A stretch of DNA of 64,000 nucleotides, taken from positions 923,013-987,012 of the forward strand of contig NZ_JACLQD010000002.1 of NCBI RefSeq assembly GCF_014243445.1, written 5' to 3'. The position numbers were made by a program, and so were the translations under genes. Positions within the stretch are counted from its first letter, which is position 1. Each line of letters starts with the position of its first letter. The DNA is from Paragemmobacter straminiformis (GTDB lineage Bacteria; Pseudomonadota; Alphaproteobacteria; Rhodobacterales; Rhodobacteraceae). This document shows, one piece after another, positions 18,956 to 27,956 of the stretch. The notes below the pieces were generated by a model, which was not told where the DNA came from, did not search any database, and saw nothing but the letters and a program-made list of their open reading frames with translations.

Positions 18956-19558
18956 TCAGAGCTTGGCTGCAACCGCTTCCCAGTTGACCAGTTTCTCGAG
19001 GAAGTTGGTCAGATAGGCGGGACGCTTGTTGCGGAAGTCGATGTAGTAGGAATGCTCCCAGACATCGCAGCCCAAAAGCGCGGTCTGGCCGAAGCAGAGC
19101 GGGTTGACCCCGTTCTCGGTCTTGGTCACTTTCAGCGACCCGTCCTTGTCCTTGACCAGCCAGGCCCAGCCCGAACCGAACTGGCCCGCACCGGCAGCGG
19201 CGAAATCTTCCTTGAACTTCGCGACCGACCCGAAGGCCTCGACCAGCGCCTTTTCCAGCGCGCCCGGAATCGCCTTGGCCTCGCCCGGACCCATCACTTC
19301 CCAGAACAGGTTGTGGTTCCAGTGCTGGCTGGCATTGTTGAAAATGCCGTTCTGTGCCACGGCCCCGGCCTGATAGGTGCCGCGCACGATATCCTCGAGC
19401 GACTTCGCTTCCCACTCGGTGCCCGCGATCAGCTTGTTGCCGTTGTCGACATAGGCCTTGTGGTGCAGGTCGTGGTGATATTCCAGCGTCTCGCGCGACA
19501 TGCCGAGCGGTGCCAGAGCGTCATGGGAATAGGGCAGATCGGGAAGGGTGAAGGCCAT
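18956..19558 (-). CDS. sodB: Iron-type superoxide dismutase
   Basis: A 200-residue Fe/Mn-family superoxide dismutase that converts superoxide to hydrogen peroxide and oxygen. The four metal ligands are visible: His28 (LEYHHDLHH), His79 (QHWNHNLFW), Asp165 and His169 (DVWEHSYYIDF). Gln78 in NNASQHWNH is the outer-sphere glutamine typical of the iron type. The start at 19558 (MAFTLPDLPY) is the family start. A clear terminator follows, and the gene is probably transcribed alone. Confidence 0.96.
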   Translation of the reverse strand: MAFTLPDLPYSHDALAPLGMSRETLEYHHDLHHKAYVDNGNKLIAGTEWEAKSLEDIVRGTYQAGAVAQNGIFNNASQHWNHNLFWEVMGPGEAKAIPGALEKALVEAFGSVAKFKEDFAAAGAGQFGSGWAWLVKDKDGSLKVTKTENGVNPLCFGQTALLGCDVWEHSYYIDFRNKRPAYLTNFLEKLVNWEAVAAKL

Positions 19559-19712
19559 TGGAAGTCTCCTGTTCGGCTGTGCGTTCGATTGAATGCAATA
19601 AGGGTGCAACCCGCGCCAAGGTCAACCCCAAGCGGCCCCTCGCGTTCCACGCAGGACCAGTATCGGTCCGGTATCGGGCCACCCGCAACGGCGCGGCACG
19701 CCCGCGCCCGCC

Positions 19713-20123
19713 TCAGTCCGCGACGCGCTTGCAGGCACCGCCCGCATCGAAGTTGTTGCCGTAGCCGCCGGGCAAAACCTTGATCCGCGCGGAAAGATCG
19801 GCCTTCACGATGGTCAGGCGGTACATCATCCGCACCCCTTGCTGGCTGTCGTCCTTGGTCAGGACATTCCATGACAGCGTGGTGCGCTTGGCATTGTCGG
19901 TCTCGACCTTGGCATCGATGGGCTGGCCGACCACGGCAAGGATGATGCCGTCATTGACCTTGGCGCTTCCCGCCGCCTCGTCATGCGCCACGACCACATT
20001 GGGCGGCACCCATCCCATATTCGCACCCAGTTGCTCGAGCGCGCAGTCATAGACCGCGGCCGAGGCGACCTGCGCCGGGAAAAGCGAGAGTGACAGCAGC
20101 GCCGCCAGAAATCCGAAACGCAT
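19713..20123 (-). CDS. Small secreted protein of unknown function
   Basis: A 136-residue protein with a typical signal peptide (MRFGFLAALLSLSLFPAQVASA, cleavage likely after ASA). The mature part is about 114 residues with two cysteines (DCALEQ near the new N-terminus, GACKRV at the C-terminus) that could pair. The mature part looks beta-rich (ILAVVGQPIDAKVETD, VRMMYRLTIVKADLSARIKV). I do not recognise a family. It follows no obvious operon; sodB lies 154 bases downstream on the same strand. The upstream gap is rich in hairpins and repeats. Confidence 0.75.
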   Translation of the reverse strand: MRFGFLAALLSLSLFPAQVASAAVYDCALEQLGANMGWVPPNVVVAHDEAAGSAKVNDGIILAVVGQPIDAKVETDNAKRTTLSWNVLTKDDSQQGVRMMYRLTIVKADLSARIKVLPGGYGNNFDAGGACKRVAD

Positions 20124-20279
20124 CAGACCAATCCTGTTAAAAATAATTAAGCCCTTCAAAGACTGCCCGAAACCGCGGCGCGCGGTCAACCGGACCGCGC
20201 GCAAGGATTGGCACGAAGCCGATTTTTCTGCGAAAAATCCCGCAGCCTTCACAGGTCGCACCCGGCCCGAACCCTGTCG

Positions 20280-20337
20280 CGGGGGGCCGTCTGCCCCCCA
20301 CGGCGCGTGCCGCGCCGCCCCCCGAGGATATTTATGC
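20280..20337. repeat. Rhodobacterales-type intergenic repeat, copy 4 (reverse orientation)
   Basis: The reverse strand reads AAATATCCTCGGGGGG, then a GGCGCGGCACGCGCC hairpin, then GGGGGGCAGACGGCCCCCC. It matches the copy at 1704 part by part but points the other way relative to the minus-strand genes around it. Confidence 0.7.
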
Positions 20338-20350
20338 GGGTGTGAACAGG

Positions 20351-20385
20351 AAAAGGCCCGCCGCGGGCTTCACCGCGACGGGCCG
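20351..20385 (-). terminator. Rho-independent terminator of the sox operon
   Basis: On the minus strand GGCCCGTCGCGG pairs with CCGCGGCGGGCC across a six-base loop and is followed by TTTT. It begins 26 bases after the soxG stop. Stem and loop arrangement nearly repeat the sodB terminator. Confidence 0.85.
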
Positions 20386-20410
20386 GATTTTTCGCAGAAA
20401 AATCGCAGGC

Positions 20411-20959
20411 TCAGGCCAGTTCCGACCCCGCCATGGCCGAGCTTGCAAGCAGGTCGAAGACGTATTTCCCGACCGAGCGGAAGCAGACCACGGTGAAACC
20501 GTCGCCATCGGCCCAGAAGGCCGCCGCCACCTGTGCCGCCCGCGTCCGGCGCAATTCGCCCGGTTGCAGCGCGGCAAAATCCACAGGCGAAAGCTTCGCC
20601 AGAACCTGCGCCGCCTTCTCCCCCTCGACACGGAACACCGCGCGGGCGTCCGACACGTCGGCGGCAAGGAAATGCTGCCCGGCCAATGCTTTGGACAGCG
20701 AGGCGATGGCAGCCCCCGCTTCGGCATAGGGCAGGACAAGCAGATATTCGTCAGGGCTCATCCAGCCGCAGGCCCGCTCGCCCGCCACTTCGATCTTGCG
20801 CGGGGCCGGAAGTGCCGTGCCGGTCACGGCCTTGACCGCTTCGGCCAGTCCCGCCACGTCCTTGGCCCGCAGCGTGACCATCCCGATCGGGCCGATCTCG
20901 CGCACTCTCGCGAAGCCGTCGAAGGTTGCGCCACCCAGCGCGCTTACCGGATCAGACAT
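20411..20959 (-). CDS. soxG: Sarcosine oxidase gamma subunit
   Basis: A 182-residue subunit of the heterotetrameric sarcosine oxidase. Family features are REIGPIGMVTLRAKD near the start, GWMSPDEYLLVLP in the middle and the C-terminal FTVVCFRSVGKYVFDLLA. It is the last gene of soxBDAG and its start overlaps the soxA stop by 8 bases, so translation is coupled. The start at 20959 (MSDPVSALGG) is preferred to an upstream ATG that lies further into soxA. Confidence 0.92.
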   Translation of the reverse strand: MSDPVSALGGATFDGFARVREIGPIGMVTLRAKDVAGLAEAVKAVTGTALPAPRKIEVAGERACGWMSPDEYLLVLPYAEAGAAIASLSKALAGQHFLAADVSDARAVFRVEGEKAAQVLAKLSPVDFAALQPGELRRTRAAQVAAAFWADGDGFTVVCFRSVGKYVFDLLASSAMAGSELA

Positions 20960-23900
20960 TCTGCTTCTCCCCGTCCTTGTCAAAGAAGACCGGATCCACG
21001 ACCCGCGCCTTCAGCGTACCCTGAACGCCGTTCTTGAAGGTGCCGAACTCGACCACCTCGCCCATCCGCTTGGGTCCGTGCTTCAGCAGGCCCATGGCGA
21101 TGCCCTTCTTCAGCGTGGGCGAGAAGTAGGTCGAGGTGATGCGCCCCTGCACGTTGCGCTGCCCGTTCCCGTTCACGCCGCTATCCACCACATAGGCCCC
21201 GTCCGGAATGACCGATCCGTCCAGCGCCTCGAAACCCACCAGCTTCCAGCGGTCGGGGCTGGCAAGGTGGTTGCGTTGCTGGCCGCGCTTGCCAAGGAAG
21301 TCGTCCTTCTTCTTGGAAATCGCCCAGTCGAGGTTCAGGTCCTGCGGAATGACCGTGCCGTCGGTTTCGTCGCCGATCATGATGAAGCCCTTCTCGGCCC
21401 GCATGATGTGCAACGCTTCCGTGCCATAGGGCATCGCGCCGAATTCCGCTCCCGCCTTGTGGCAGGCCTCCCAGAACGCAGCGCCGTGGCTTGCCGGAAC
21501 CGCGATCTCGTAGGACAGCTCGCCCGAGAACGAGATGCGGTAAACCCGGACAGGAAAGCCCCCCAGCGTGCCATCCGCCCATTGCATGAAGGGAAGCGCC
21601 TCTTTCGACACATCCATTCCGCCCAGCTTTTCCAACAGCTTGCGCGCATTGGGGCCGACGACCGCGACCTGCGCGTATTGCTCGGTCACGTTGGCGGTAT
21701 AGACCTTCCAGTCCCACCATTCGCACTGCAACCAGTCTTCCATCCAGGCATGGATGCGATCCGCCCCGCCCGAGGTGGTGTGGCACAGCCACGTCTCCTC
21801 GTCGATCCGCGCGACCACGCCGTCATCCGACAGGAAGCCCTGCTCGTTGCACATCAGACCGTAGCGGCATTTGCCGATCGGCAGCGTGCTCATCACACCC
21901 GTGTAGAGCATGTCGAGGAAACGCCCCGCATCCGGCCCCTTGACGATGATCTTGCCAAGGGTCGAGGCATCCAGCAGCCCCAGTTTCTCGCGGGTGTTCA
22001 GCACCTCGCGATGCACGGCCTGCTCATGCGTCTCGCCCGTGCGCGGGAAGGTATAGGGACGGCGCCACAGACCCACGGGTTCCATATAGGCCCCGTTCTT
22101 CTCGTGCCAGGCGTGCATCGGCGTGCGGCGCAGAGGCTGGAAGATCTCGCCCCGCGCCTCGCCCGCCAGCGCGCCAAGCGTCACGGGCGTATAGGGCGGG
22201 CGGAAGGTGGTGGTTCCCACCTGCGGGATATCCTCGTTCAGCGCCCCGGCAAGAACCGCCAGCCCGTTGATGTTGGACAGTTTTCCCTGATCCGTCGCCA
22301 TGCCCAGCGTGGTGTAGCGCTTGGTGTGTTCGACCGACTCGTAGCCCTCGCGCGCGGCAAGCTGCACGTCCGACACCTTCACGTCGTTCTGGTAGTCGAG
22401 CCACATCTTCGATTTCAGCGGTGCGGTGGCACCCTGCGGCATGATCCAGACCGCTTCCATCGCGCCCTCGACCACGGGCGCGGCGTAGGGCAGCTCGGCA
22501 GGTTTCGGCGCCATCCCCAGCGCCGTGACCGCCGCCTGCGCCTGCGCATCGGCATCGGCAAGCACCGCAGCCGTGGTCATGGCTCCGTTTGCGATGCCCG
22601 CGGCATAGACCATCGCGCCGCCGTCATGGTTCAGCGGGGGCCGCGCCGCATCGGGGCGGAAATGGGCGTTGGTCGTGTCCCAGTTCAGCTTGCCGCCGCA
22701 ATGGCTCCACAGATGGACCACGGGCGACCAGCCGCCCGACATGGCCACAGCATCGCAGGCGATCTCGTCGATCACCGCACCCTCGCCCGCCTGCAGGCAG
22801 ATCGACACGCCGGTGACACGCTTGCCGCCCAGAACCTTGGCAACCCCGCGCCCCGCTTCGATGCGGATGCCCAAGCTGCGCGCCCTGGCCGGCAACTCGC
22901 CCGTCACATTGCTCCGCGCGTCGATGATGGCCGGAACCGCCAGCCCCGCCTCTTTCAGCGCAATCGCCGTCCGGTAAGCATCGTCGTTGTTGGTGACAAC
23001 GACCGTGCGATCCGCCGGCGAGACGGCAAAATTCACCACATAGTCACGCACCGAAGCCGCCAGCATCACGCCCGGAATATCGTTTCCGGCAAAGGACAGC
23101 GGCCGCTCGATGGCCCCCGTTGCCGTCAGGATCTTGCCCGCACGGATGCGCCACAGGCGGTGCTTGGGCCGCCCGTCGCCCGGCGTGTGGTCTGCGACCT
23201 TCTCGTCGGCCAGCACATAGCCGTGGTCATAGACGCCCGCGCCCATTGTCCGCGCCTTGACGGTGACATTTGCCATGCCGCCCAGCTCGGCCAGCGCCGC
23301 CGTGACGAAAGCATCGGCAGGCTTGCCGTCGATCACCTCGCCGTCGACAACCGCACGGCCCCCGAAATGCGCGGTCTGCTCCAGCAGGATGACCCGCGCA
23401 CCGGCACGGCCCGCCACCAGCGCCGCCTGCAAACCGGCAATGCCGCCGCCCACGACCAGCAGGTCGCAAAAGGCATAGGCCTGCTCGTAACGGTCCGCGT
23501 CACGGTCCTTGGGTGCCGCGCCCAGACCCGCCGACTGGCGGATGATCGGCTCGAAGACATGCTTCCAGAAGGGGCGCGGATGGATGAAGGTCTTGTAGTA
23601 GAACCCCGCCGGCAGGAACCGCGCGACATAGTTGTTCACCACGCCCACATCGAATTCGAGGCTGGGCCAATGGTTCTGGCTCTTGGCCTCGAGCCCTTCG
23701 AAAAGCTCGGTCGTCGTGACACGCTGGTTCGGCTCGAACCGCCCGCCACGGCCAAGGTTGACCAGCGCGTTCGGCTCTTCCGGCCCTGCGGCCACGATGC
23801 CGCGCGGGCGGTGATACTTGAACGAACGCCCCACCAGCATCTGGTCGTTGGCAAGCAGGGCAGCCGCCAGCGTATCGCCCTTGAAACCCTTCAACCGCTT

Positions 23901-23972
23901 GCCGTTGAAAGAGAATTCCTGTGTCGCGGTCCGGTCGATCAACCGGCCGCCCTTTGCAAGACGGGTGCTCAT
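20952..23972 (-). CDS. soxA: Sarcosine oxidase alpha subunit
   Basis: A 1006-residue subunit of full family length. The N-terminal part (about 15-100) resembles a 2Fe-2S/NADH-peptide region. An NAD(FAD)-binding fold follows with VVGGGIAGLQAALVAGRAG (about 170-190). The C-terminal 380 residues form a GcvT-like folate-binding domain (KIIVKGPDAGRFLDMLYT, then KGFIMIGDETDGTVIP). The enzyme oxidatively demethylates sarcosine to glycine with hydrogen peroxide, and passes the one-carbon unit to tetrahydrofolate. The start ATG at 23972 overlaps the soxD stop. Confidence 0.96.
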   Translation of the reverse strand: MSTRLAKGGRLIDRTATQEFSFNGKRLKGFKGDTLAAALLANDQMLVGRSFKYHRPRGIVAAGPEEPNALVNLGRGGRFEPNQRVTTTELFEGLEAKSQNHWPSLEFDVGVVNNYVARFLPAGFYYKTFIHPRPFWKHVFEPIIRQSAGLGAAPKDRDADRYEQAYAFCDLLVVGGGIAGLQAALVAGRAGARVILLEQTAHFGGRAVVDGEVIDGKPADAFVTAALAELGGMANVTVKARTMGAGVYDHGYVLADEKVADHTPGDGRPKHRLWRIRAGKILTATGAIERPLSFAGNDIPGVMLAASVRDYVVNFAVSPADRTVVVTNNDDAYRTAIALKEAGLAVPAIIDARSNVTGELPARARSLGIRIEAGRGVAKVLGGKRVTGVSICLQAGEGAVIDEIACDAVAMSGGWSPVVHLWSHCGGKLNWDTTNAHFRPDAARPPLNHDGGAMVYAAGIANGAMTTAAVLADADAQAQAAVTALGMAPKPAELPYAAPVVEGAMEAVWIMPQGATAPLKSKMWLDYQNDVKVSDVQLAAREGYESVEHTKRYTTLGMATDQGKLSNINGLAVLAGALNEDIPQVGTTTFRPPYTPVTLGALAGEARGEIFQPLRRTPMHAWHEKNGAYMEPVGLWRRPYTFPRTGETHEQAVHREVLNTREKLGLLDASTLGKIIVKGPDAGRFLDMLYTGVMSTLPIGKCRYGLMCNEQGFLSDDGVVARIDEETWLCHTTSGGADRIHAWMEDWLQCEWWDWKVYTANVTEQYAQVAVVGPNARKLLEKLGGMDVSKEALPFMQWADGTLGGFPVRVYRISFSGELSYEIAVPASHGAAFWEACHKAGAEFGAMPYGTEALHIMRAEKGFIMIGDETDGTVIPQDLNLDWAISKKKDDFLGKRGQQRNHLASPDRWKLVGFEALDGSVIPDGAYVVDSGVNGNGQRNVQGRITSTYFSPTLKKGIAMGLLKHGPKRMGEVVEFGTFKNGVQGTLKARVVDPVFFDKDGEKQNV

Positions 23973-24292
23973 TTGTAACCCTTCCAGTCCGGCCGCTTGG
24001 CCTTGATCTTCGCCACCAGATCGGCAGGCGGTTCCGAGGATTGCGCGGGATATGTTCCGAACACCTCGAGCGTTGCCGTGCAGCGCGCGGCAAGGAACCA
24101 TTTCCCGCAACCATAGACATGACGCCAGCGCTCGAAATGCACCCCCTTGGGGTTCTTCCGGGCGAACATGTAGCTTTCGAACTCCTCGTCGGACGATCCC
24201 GGTCCGAAGCGCTTCAGATGCGCCTCGTATCCGGGCGAGAGTTCGGTTTCTTCGGCCTTCACGCCGCAATAGGGACATTCAAGAACGAGCAT
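23969..24292 (-). CDS. soxD: Sarcosine oxidase delta subunit
   Basis: A 107-residue subunit that binds structural zinc. The ligands are visible as LECPYCG near the N-terminus and HVYGCGKWF in the middle. EFESYMFARKNPKGVHFERWRH is the family's core. The start at 24292 (MLVLECPYCG) is canonical. It sits between soxB and soxA, overlapping the latter by 4 bases. The 96-base gap to soxB is unusually long for this operon and holds two tandem palindromes. Confidence 0.95.
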   Translation of the reverse strand: MLVLECPYCGVKAEETELSPGYEAHLKRFGPGSSDEEFESYMFARKNPKGVHFERWRHVYGCGKWFLAARCTATLEVFGTYPAQSSEPPADLVAKIKAKRPDWKGYK

Positions 24293-24320
24293 CTTGGCGC
24301 TCCATTTCAGCGGCACAGCC

Positions 24321-24366
24321 GCAAAAGTTTTCGAAAACCTTTGCAAATTCCTTCAAAGGAATTTGC
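24321..24366. repeat. Tandem palindromes in the soxB-soxD gap
   Basis: Two overlapping inverted repeats. 24321-24344 has arms GCAAAAGTTTTC and GAAAACCTTTGC. 24343-24366 has arms GCAAATTCCTT and AAGGAATTTGC. They share a GC at the junction. The second has the same core, AAATTCCTT/AAGGAATTT, as the pair before ccmA. As RNA they would form two hairpins just after soxB. Confidence 0.75.
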
Positions 24367-24388
24367 GTCTCCATTCCGTGCGGCGACA

Positions 24389-25636
24389 TCAATGCGCCAC
24401 CCCTGCCGCCACCGACTCGTCGATGAACTGGCCCTCCTTGAAGCGCCACATGCTGAAGTCCTTGGCCAAGGCCCCCGGCTCGCCCTTGGCCATCAGCTCG
24501 GCCATCGCCCAGCCCGAACCCGGAATGGCCTTGAAGCCGCCCGTGCCCCAGCCGCAGTTGATGAAGCAGTTGCCCAGCGGGGTTTTCGAGATGATGGGCG
24601 AACGGTCGCCCGTCATGTCGACGATGCCGCCCCACTGGCGCAGCATCTTCAGCCGGCTGATCATCGGGAAGGTCTCGATCAGCGCCCGCAGCGTCTCCTC
24701 GATATGATGGAAACTGCCGCGCTGGGTAAAGTTGTTGAACCCGTCGGTGCCGCCGCCGATCACCATTTCGCCCTTGTCCGACTGGCTCATATAGCCATGC
24801 ACCGTATTGGCCATCACGACCACATCCATGCAGGGCTTGATCGGCTCGGACACCAGCGCCTGAAGCGCCACCGCTTCCACCGGCAGACGGAAGCCCGCCA
24901 TATCCGCGACCTGCCCCGAATGGCCAGCGACCACGATCCCCAGCTTCTTCGTGCCGATGAAGCCCTTGGTCGTGTCCACACCGGTTACGGCACCGCCTTC
25001 CGACCGCACGCCCTTCACCTCGCATTGCTGGATGATGTCCATCCCCATCGCCGAACAGGCCCGCGCATAGCCCCAGGCCACCGCGTCATGCCGGGCAGTG
25101 CCGCCGCGCGCCTGATACAGCGCCCCCAGCACCGGATAGCGCGGCCCGTCGATGTTGATGATCGGCACCAGCTCCTTGACACGGGCAGGTTCGATCCATT
25201 CGGTCGCGACACCCTGCAACGCATTGGCGTGAACGGTCCGCAGGTAGCCGCGCACCTCGTGGTGCGTCTGGGCCAGCATCAGCAGGCCGCGCGGGCTGAA
25301 CATGACGTTGTAGTTCAGGTCCTGGCTCAGCGTCTCGTACAGGCTGCGCGCCTTTTCATAGATCGCCGCCGACGGGTCCTGAAGATAGTTCGACCGGATG
25401 ATCGTGGTGTTGCGCCCCGTGTTGCCACCACCAAGCCAGCCCTTTTCGATCACCGCGACATTGGTGATGCCGAAGTTCTTGCCAAGGTAATAGGCCGTCG
25501 CCAGCCCGTGGCCGCCTGCCCCGACGATCACGACATCGTATTGCTTTTTCGGCTCGGGGCTGCGCCAGGCCCGCTCCCAGCCGGTATGATGGCGCATCGC
25601 TTCGCGGGCGATGGCAAAGACGGAATAGCGTTTCAT
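24389..25636 (-). CDS. soxB: Sarcosine oxidase beta subunit
   Basis: A 415-residue flavoprotein that carries the catalytic site for sarcosine oxidation. The FAD-binding start is YDVVIVGAGGHGLATAYYLG (about 33-52), followed by the flavin-contact stretch GGGNTGRNTTIIRSNYL. The C-terminal part has NCGWGTGGFKAIPGSG. It is the first gene of soxBDAG, so the promoter should lie in the 255-base divergent gap to ccmI. No glyA or purU gene, often linked to sox operons, is present here. Confidence 0.96.
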   Translation of the reverse strand: MKRYSVFAIAREAMRHHTGWERAWRSPEPKKQYDVVIVGAGGHGLATAYYLGKNFGITNVAVIEKGWLGGGNTGRNTTIIRSNYLQDPSAAIYEKARSLYETLSQDLNYNVMFSPRGLLMLAQTHHEVRGYLRTVHANALQGVATEWIEPARVKELVPIINIDGPRYPVLGALYQARGGTARHDAVAWGYARACSAMGMDIIQQCEVKGVRSEGGAVTGVDTTKGFIGTKKLGIVVAGHSGQVADMAGFRLPVEAVALQALVSEPIKPCMDVVVMANTVHGYMSQSDKGEMVIGGGTDGFNNFTQRGSFHHIEETLRALIETFPMISRLKMLRQWGGIVDMTGDRSPIISKTPLGNCFINCGWGTGGFKAIPGSGWAMAELMAKGEPGALAKDFSMWRFKEGQFIDESVAAGVAH

Positions 25637-25891
25637 GGTGTGACTCCCGTGGCGCCGGACAAGTGCATATAACTCTGGCCGTTCTTCTGGCCTGATCGCC
25701 CCGCATGGACCATCCCTGCAAGCGGCACAATCGGGAATTTTGCGACACATGCCGCGACAAAGCGCAGCGCAACCGCCCAAACCCTCACTTTCCCGTTTCT
25801 TTGGCTTTTTCCCCGCGCCGATCCGCATTACATGCAAGGCCGAAGCCGCAGGCACAGCGCGGCACAAGGGGCGCTCTTTTGCAGGTCACGC

Positions 25892-27103
25892 ATGGATAAC
25901 TGGCAATTCTGGCTTGCCGCCGCCGCGATGGTTCTCGCCGTGGCCGCCACGATCTACCGCGCCCTGCTGCGCGCTGGCCCCGCAATCGCCCCCGCCGCCT
26001 CCTATGACCTTCAGGTCTACCGCGACCAGCTGGCCGAGGTGGACCGCGACCTCGCCCGCGGCACCCTTCCCGCCGAGGAAGCCGCCCGCCTGCGCACCGA
26101 AATCTCGCGCCGCCTGCTCGATGCCGACCGCAAGGCCAGCGCCGAAGCCGCGCCACCGTCACGCAGCGCGACCCGCCTCGCGCTTCTTCTGGCCCTTCCC
26201 GTGCTTGGCGCTTCGGCCCTCGTCTACGACCGCCTTGGCGCACCGGGCTACCCCGACCTGCCGCTTGCCGAACGCCTCGCCATGTCCGACGAGATGCGCG
26301 CCAAGCGCCCCTCGCAAGCGCAGATGGAGGCCGATGCCCCCAAACCCGAGGCTCCTCCCGTCGATCCGGCCTTCGCCAAGCTGATGGACGAACTCCGCGC
26401 CGCCATGAAAACCCGCCCGGACGACCAGCGCGGACTTGAACTTCTGGCCGCAAACGAAGCCCGCTTGGGCAATCTCGCGGCCTCACGCGCGGCGATGGAG
26501 AAACTGATCGCCCTCAAGGGCAAATCCGCCACCGCCGAGGACCACGCCGCCTTGGCCGAGGTGATGGTCATGGCCACCGGCGGCCTTGTCTCGCCCGAGG
26601 CCGAGGCCGAACTCACCGCCGCCCTCACCCTCGACGCATCGAACCCGACCGCCCGCTATTACTACGGCGTCATGGCCGCACAGGTGGGCCGCTTCGACCG
26701 CACCTTCGAACTGTGGCAACCGCTGCTCGACGGCCCCGCCGATGCGCCCTGGATGGAACCCGTCCGCGCCCAGATCGAGGACGTGGCCTTCCGCGCCGGC
26801 ATCAACTTTACCCTCCCCGATGCCAAAGGCCCCGACGCCGGAGCCGTGGCCGCGGCGCAGGACATGTCCGCAGGCGACCGTCAGGCCATGATCGAAGGCA
26901 TGGTCGCCCAACTCGGCGACAGTCTCGCGACCGAGGGCGGACCGGTCGAGGATTGGGCCAAGCTCATCACCTCGCTCGGCGTGCTTGACCGCAAGGACGA
27001 GGCGCAGAAAATCTACACCGAGGCGCTTGCGAAATTCGAGGGCCGCCCCTCCGAGCAAGGCTTCCTCAAGGAAGCCGCCCTGAACGCGGGCCTCACCCCA
27101 TGA
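25892..27103 (+). CDS. ccmI: Cytochrome c biogenesis protein CcmI
   Basis: A 403-residue protein with an N-terminal membrane segment ([19 protein letters not shown]), a cytoplasmic loop ([20 protein letters not shown], the CcmI signature), a second membrane segment (about 95-115) and a periplasmic TPR domain ([21 protein letters not shown] and later helices). CcmI presents apocytochrome c to the haem lyase. It lies far from ccmABCDG, which is common. The start ATG at 25892 (MDNWQFW) was chosen; the upstream frame is arginine-rich noise. It overlaps ruvX by 4 bases. Confidence 0.93.
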   Translation: MDNWQFWLAAAAMVLAVAATIYRALLRAGPAIAPAASYDLQVYRDQLAEVDRDLARGTLPAEEAARLRTEISRRLLDADRKASAEAAPPSRSATRLALLLALPVLGASALVYDRLGAPGYPDLPLAERLAMSDEMRAKRPSQAQMEADAPKPEAPPVDPAFAKLMDELRAAMKTRPDDQRGLELLAANEARLGNLAASRAAMEKLIALKGKSATAEDHAALAEVMVMATGGLVSPEAEAELTAALTLDASNPTARYYYGVMAAQVGRFDRTFELWQPLLDGPADAPWMEPVRAQIEDVAFRAGINFTLPDAKGPDAGAVAAAQDMSAGDRQAMIEGMVAQLGDSLATEGGPVEDWAKLITSLGVLDRKDEAQKIYTEALAKFEGRPSEQGFLKEAALNAGLTP

Positions 27104-27591
27104 TCCACGAAACGCTTGCCGATTTCGCGGCCACCCTTCCGCCCAACCGCGCCATCGCGGGGCTGGACTTCGGCGACAAGACCATCGGCGTCGCCCTCTC
27201 GGACCTGCGCCGTTCGGTCGCCACCCCGATCGAGGTGATCCGCCGCGTCAAATTCACCCTCGATGCCGCAGCCCTGCTCGAGCTTTGCGCCAAGCGGGGC
27301 GTGCATGGGCTGATCCTCGGCCTGCCGCTCAACATGGACGGTTCCGAAGGCCCGCGCGTGCAAGCCACCCGCGCCTTTGCCCGCAACCTCTCGCGTCTGA
27401 CCGACCTTCCCATCACCTATTGGGACGAACGCCTCTCGACCGTTGCGGCAGAAAGGGCACTGCTCGAGGCGGATACGTCGCGAAAGCGTCGGAAAGAGGT
27501 GATCGATCAGGTCGCCGCAGGCTATATCCTGCAAGGAGCATTGGATCGCCTCGGTCACATGTCGCGTATGGAGCAACCCCGTGAAGGATGA
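27100..27591 (+). CDS. ruvX: Holliday junction resolvase-like protein RuvX/YqgF
   Basis: A 163-residue RNase H-fold nuclease of the YqgF family, linked to 16S rRNA maturation and resolution of DNA junctions. The first acidic motif is [33 protein letters not shown] and [13 protein letters not shown] carry the other conserved residues, and the C-terminal helix ([14 protein letters not shown]) holds the last aspartate. Length is typical. It is coupled to ccmI by an ATGA overlap and overlaps the next gene by 11 bases. Confidence 0.95.
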   Translation: MIHETLADFAATLPPNRAIAGLDFGDKTIGVALSDLRRSVATPIEVIRRVKFTLDAAALLELCAKRGVHGLILGLPLNMDGSEGPRVQATRAFARNLSRLTDLPITYWDERLSTVAAERALLEADTSRKRRKEVIDQVAAGYILQGALDRLGHMSRMEQPREG

Positions 27592-27808
27592 TGTCTGGCA
27601 GCGCGACGAGGTCCAGTCGCCCTGCATCAAGCTCTGCACCATCCATCCCGCCGAACGCATCTGCGTCGGCTGTTTCCGCACCATCGACGAAATCTCGCAG
27701 TGGTCGCGCCTCTCGCCTGCCGAACGCAGCACCATCATGGCAGAACTCCCCGCCCGCGCCCCCCGCCTTGCCAAGCGGCGCGGCGGTCGCATGGGACGGA
27801 TGGGCTGA
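27581..27808 (+). CDS. DUF1289-domain protein
   Basis: A 75-residue protein with the DUF1289 pattern: SPCIKLC, then [10 protein letters not shown], then [17 protein letters not shown]. The four cysteines (CxxxC and CxxC) suggest a metal or iron-sulfur site. The function is not established. It starts with GTG at 27581 within the end of ruvX, with a GGAG about six bases upstream, and closes the ccmI-ruvX group. It ends in a basic [10 protein letters not shown] tail. Confidence 0.88.
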   Translation: MKDDVWQRDEVQSPCIKLCTIHPAERICVGCFRTIDEISQWSRLSPAERSTIMAELPARAPRLAKRRGGRMGRMG

Positions 27809-27956
27809 CCGCAGAAAAACGGTTTCGCCAGACGGCCCGAAACAGGGAAAATCCCCCGAATATCCCTTGCCGCCCGTTCTTATGCCCGATCCGTCTTGAA
27901 ACCGTCGCAGCGGGCGCAATATGCCCCTCGGAAATGACCTTCCGCGACAGGGTGCC

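Larger units (their letters stand above)
20221..20404. repeat. 184-base segment bounded by exact 19-base inverted copies
   Basis: GATTTTTCTGCGAAAAATC at 20221-20239 recurs as its exact reverse complement, GATTTTTCGCAGAAAAATC, at 20386-20404. Each end is also a near palindrome that can form its own hairpin. The segment encloses the repeat at 20280 and the sox terminator. The layout resembles a miniature inverted-repeat element or two related mobile hairpins; there is no coding sequence inside. Confidence 0.65.

Noticed and set aside
20796..23978. A 1060-residue plus-strand open frame opposite soxA
   Set aside because: It is rich in Arg, His, Gln and Pro with no recognisable domain, and lies fully antisense to a clear soxA. 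Long shadow frames are expected in GC-rich DNA.
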